Assembly (NCBI RefSeq): GCF_016642265.1
Contig: NZ_MRXX01000001.1
Coordinates: 215,873 to 223,741, forward strand
Source of the DNA: Streptococcus lactarius
GTDB taxonomy: Bacteria > Bacillota > Bacilli > Lactobacillales > Streptococcaceae
Length of the DNA stretch: 7,869 nt
Direction: 5' to 3'
Of this stretch, positions 5,703 to 7,869 are shown in pieces. Numbering within the stretch: position 1 is the stretch's first letter; the number at the start of each line of letters is the position of its first letter. The notes under the pieces are model-generated. The model did not search any database. It worked only from the letters and a program-made list of their open reading frames with translations, and was not told the DNA's origin. The translations under genes were made by a program, and so were the position numbers.

Positions 5703-5757
5703 ATGACTTTCCATGGTTTACGTCATGATTTACCATTTTAGTGTCATAATTAGCCAA
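5703..5757. promoter_or_regulatory. Three direct repeats, candidate LytTR-regulator binding sites
   Basis: ATGACTTTCCAT (5703-5714), ATGATTTACCAT (5725-5736) and ATAATTAGCCAA (5746-5757) align with 10 of 12 identities between the first two; the third is more degenerate. Extending the last two upstream gives GTCATGATTTACCA and GTCATAATTAGCCA, 11 of 14 identical. Start-to-start distances are 22 and 21 bp. LytTR-domain regulators (AgrA, ComE, BlpR) bind direct repeats of about 9 bp with centres two helical turns apart, so the spacing fits. The array lies between the divergent ABC and LytTR operons and covers the -35 zone of the ABC promoter. Confidence 0.6.
5742..5750 (+). promoter_or_regulatory. 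Candidate extended -10 promoter of the LytTR regulator gene
   Basis: TGTCATAAT is a one-mismatch -10 (CATAAT) with the extended TG. Transcription would begin near 5757, giving a short leader of about 23 nt before the ATG at 5780. The second direct repeat lies at the -35 region, so the same bound regulator could act on this promoter. Confidence 0.4.
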
Positions 5758-5779
5758 TTCAATTTGATAGGGGGGACTT

Positions 5780-6490
5780 ATGTTAAATGTCGTTATTTGT
5801 GATGACTCAACTAGAGATGCTAGTCAGTTAGAACAGTATTTACTTTCTTACAACAAGGTTCCTGTAGAAACAAAACTATATACCAATCCACAAAGAATGC
5901 TAGAACAGTTAACAGGGGATACTCATTGTGTTTTTTTAGATATTGATATGCCACAAATTACTGGAATTGACCTTGCACGTGAAATTCGTCAGTTCAATCC
6001 TTTTATCCCCATTATTTTTGTGACTAGCTATCGTGATTATATGGAACAAGTTTTTGAAGTACAGACTTTTGATTACTTAGTAAAACCAATTGAACCTCAA
6101 AGGCTAAATAAGGTAGTAGACAGAGTTTTACGTTATTTAGATTTAGGACAAACCATCTTTAACTTCTCATTTGGAAAACAAAGTTACTCTATTCCGTTAA
6201 GTGACATTACCTATTTTGAGAAAGATAAGCGTTCCGTTTTTATTTACACGCTAGCAGATACCTATAAGTCCTTACTCAAAACTCAAGACATTTTAGATAA
6301 ACTACCTGATTATTTTATTCAAATTCATGCTTCTTATATTGTAAATCCCAAATATATCAAAGATTTTGATGCGAAAACAGTGACTATTTTGCTAAATGGA
6401 ACCGAGGAGCATTCACTTCCAATTAGTCGTAAGTTCCAGTCTTCTTTTAAAGAAAAATACTATAACTACCTCAGTGAAAGGAATTTCTAA
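5780..6490 (+). CDS. LytTR-family response regulator
   Basis: A 236-residue regulator of the AgrA/ComE/NatR type. The receiver (about 1-120) has Asp8-Asp9, the phosphorylated Asp54 in VFLDIDMP, Thr82 and Lys102 in FDYLVKP. The LytTR DNA-binding domain (about 130-232) is recognisable from IPLSDITYFEKDKRSVFIYT, the FIQIHASYIVNPKYI segment and LPISRKFQSSFKEKY. It would be phosphorylated by the kinase encoded directly downstream and bind the direct repeats at 5703-5757. The ATG follows a run of six G (AGGGGGG) with a four-base gap, an unusually G-rich ribosome site. Its stop overlaps the kinase start as TAATG. The likely target is the divergent ABC operon, as in natKR/natAB of Bacillus. No named streptococcal gene can be assigned. 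Confidence 0.92.
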   Translation: MLNVVICDDSTRDASQLEQYLLSYNKVPVETKLYTNPQRMLEQLTGDTHCVFLDIDMPQITGIDLAREIRQFNPFIPIIFVTSYRDYMEQVFEVQTFDYLVKPIEPQRLNKVVDRVLRYLDLGQTIFNFSFGKQSYSIPLSDITYFEKDKRSVFIYTLADTYKSLLKTQDILDKLPDYFIQIHASYIVNPKYIKDFDAKTVTILLNGTEEHSLPISRKFQSSFKEKYYNYLSERNF

Positions 6491-7770
6491 TGCTAATAGG
6501 ATTACGGATCATTAGTATCTTGTTCGACTTATTTCTGGCAACTGTTTTATTTTATAGGCCAATATCCAAAAGTAAACAATCAAAAGAGACACTTTTAGTC
6601 CTTTGTTGTTGCTTTCTTTTTCATGTGGCTCTTGTGTTTCTATTTTTAGAAAGTCGCGTTTTTTTAGTGAGCAATCTCCTCCTTAGTATTGTAGAATCCT
6701 CTCTTGTAGGACTCTATTTTGGCTACTCCTTTCGTGATTCTTCTTTTTGGATATTCTTACAAACAAGCCTGACATTATTAGCCGGAGCTGTTCTCAATCA
6801 AGCTATCCAACTTTTTCTTCCACTGTCAAAAGTATCAAAAAATTTAGGACTGATCAGTGGTTACCTCGCCATTAGTTTTCTTTTTTCAACCATCATAACA
6901 CTTGTACTTCGACAGTTATTTCGAACACATCAAAAGTTAGGCATGGCAACATCTAAAAGAAATTGGCTGTATCAATTTATCGTGCCGATTTTATCGATTA
7001 TTTTTGCCTTTACTGTATCTGCTATTCAAGGGCAAGTATTTGGACCAGATTATCTTTCTGTCATTTCACTCTTGTCTCTTATTGTATTGTCGTTTTCCTC
7101 GCTGTATTTTACCCTACATCTTTCTCAACAACAGCACGCTTATTATCAAAATAAACTAGATAAAGAACAGCTTCAATTCCAATTAAGAGAAACACAACAG
7201 TCTCAAGAGGAATACCAACGATTGCAAAGTCTTCGGCATGACTTAAAAAATAAACATTTAACTCTGTTGGCACTTCTAGAAGAAAATCCAGATGAGGCTA
7301 AAGAGTATCTTCACTCGTTAACTGATAGTATTTCAGGAAAACAAACTTTTTACTCCAAAAATCCAACAATTAATTTTTTACTGAATCAAAAACTGCACAA
7401 TGTGGAAGATGAAATTGAATTGGAAATTGACTGCTTTGTCCCTCAAGAATTATCTATTCAGCCTGATATTCTAGCTGTTATTTTAGGAAATTGTTTAGAT
7501 AATGGTATTTCAGCCTGTCTTCGAATAACTGATAAATCGGAGAGAATATTGGCTCTGAATATACGTTATTTTCAACAAAACCTATTTATTTCGATCAACA
7601 ATACCTTTAATGAACAAGAACAAGAGACTCGTAAAACACGTCAAAGAGATGGTTGGGGCTTACGAAACGTTGATGCTCTAGTACAAGAATACCAAGGAAC
7701 TATTAAGCGTTTCAAAGAAAATGGCCACTATCGAACGGAGATCCTCTTACCAAGTCCAATAAACGAATGA
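6490..7770 (+). CDS. GHKL-family sensor histidine kinase (AgrC/NatK-like)
   Basis: A 426-residue kinase whose N-terminal 210 residues form about six to seven membrane helices without a large outer domain, as in AgrC, ComD and related kinases that sense at the membrane. A coiled-coil-like linker (about 212-248) leads to the phospho-accepting His250 in RHDLKNKH, followed by the GHKL ATPase lobe: N-box NCLDNGISAC at 334-343 and glycine box GWGLRNV at 388-394. The H-box ends in NK where the family usually has NH. AAAGGA lies seven bases before the ATG, which overlaps the regulator stop by one base; the two genes form one operon. AgrC-type kinases often respond to peptides, but no peptide or processing gene is present here, so the signal may be a drug, ion or membrane perturbation linked to the ABC exporter. 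Confidence 0.9.
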   Translation: MLIGLRIISILFDLFLATVLFYRPISKSKQSKETLLVLCCCFLFHVALVFLFLESRVFLVSNLLLSIVESSLVGLYFGYSFRDSSFWIFLQTSLTLLAGAVLNQAIQLFLPLSKVSKNLGLISGYLAISFLFSTIITLVLRQLFRTHQKLGMATSKRNWLYQFIVPILSIIFAFTVSAIQGQVFGPDYLSVISLLSLIVLSFSSLYFTLHLSQQQHAYYQNKLDKEQLQFQLRETQQSQEEYQRLQSLRHDLKNKHLTLLALLEENPDEAKEYLHSLTDSISGKQTFYSKNPTINFLLNQKLHNVEDEIELEIDCFVPQELSIQPDILAVILGNCLDNGISACLRITDKSERILALNIRYFQQNLFISINNTFNEQEQETRKTRQRDGWGLRNVDALVQEYQGTIKRFKENGHYRTEILLPSPINE

Positions 7771-7810
7771 TCCTTCTCCTTCGATATCCAATACAGATGA
7801 TTCATTGAAC

Positions 7811-7859
7811 AACAAAAGATGAGGCTGGGACAAAAGTCCTAGCCTCATCTTTTGTTTTT
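7811..7859 (+). terminator. Strong hairpin terminator of the TGGGACA repeat type
   Basis: The arms AACAAAAGATGAGGCT (7811-7826) and AGCCTCATCTTTTGTT (7841-7856) pair perfectly over 16 bp. A G-U pair and three further pairs extend the stem to a CAAAAG loop, and TTTTT overlaps and follows the outer end. It closes the LytTR kinase operon. The long stem could also stop transcription arriving from the right. The core GGCTGGGACAAAAGTCC is shared with many streptococcal intergenic hairpins, and the TGGGACA motif also appears at 1-18. Between the kinase stop and this hairpin there is no gene. Confidence 0.9.
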
Positions 7860-7869
7860 GGATTGTCGA

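Noticed and set aside
5632..5757. Upstream 42-codon extension of the ABC ATPase
   Set aside because: It crosses the repeat array and candidate -10 elements. The domain starts normally at 5631, and at most the 14-residue extension from 5673 is plausible.

Overview
The window reads as chromosomal DNA of a Streptococcus, probably of the mitis/sanguinis/parasanguinis kind. The strongest reason is a CiaR/CiaH two-component pair that matches my recollection of the pneumococcal proteins almost residue for residue in the receiver, the dimerisation/H-box region and the ATPase lobes. A solitary BioY, low to moderate GC and streptococcal-style hairpin repeats ending in the TGGGACA motif support this. 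Species cannot be fixed from the sequence alone.

Left half (about 1-3240, all minus strand). Reading in the direction of transcription, there is a CiaR-type promoter (three half-sites at exact 11-bp period, 10 nt before a perfect TATAAT), then a small single-pass membrane protein with a long Gln/Gly/Asn/Pro-rich outer tail. Next come ciaR, ciaH (17-nt overlap with ciaR) and a glyoxalase I-like VOC gene that overlaps the ciaH stop by one base. A second, CiaR-box-free extended -10 promoter lies just before ciaR. I infer that CiaR feeds back on its own operon through the upstream gene, with the inner promoter giving a basal level. The tail-rich protein is a candidate accessory or sensory partner of CiaRH.

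Middle (about 3240-3910, plus strand). bioY, a biotin transporter S component, has a good TTGACA-17-TAAAAT promoter and a possible BirA-type inverted repeat in its leader. It ends at a hairpin that can terminate transcription from both sides.

Right half (about 3960-7860). This is a self-contained, visibly more AT-rich module: an ABC-2 exporter operon (ATPase then permease, minus strand) divergent from a LytTR response regulator plus a GHKL sensor kinase (plus strand). The 150-bp divergent region carries three direct repeats spaced 22 and 21 bp, the geometry expected for a LytTR-domain regulator, lying next to candidate promoters for both operons. No pheromone or bacteriocin gene is visible, so the signal and the exported substrate are unknown. 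The layout resembles the Bacillus natKR/natAB arrangement. A strong hairpin terminator closes the module.

The two parts most worth following up are the CiaR-box-driven membrane protein at the head of ciaRH and the LytTR/ABC-2 module with its repeat array.
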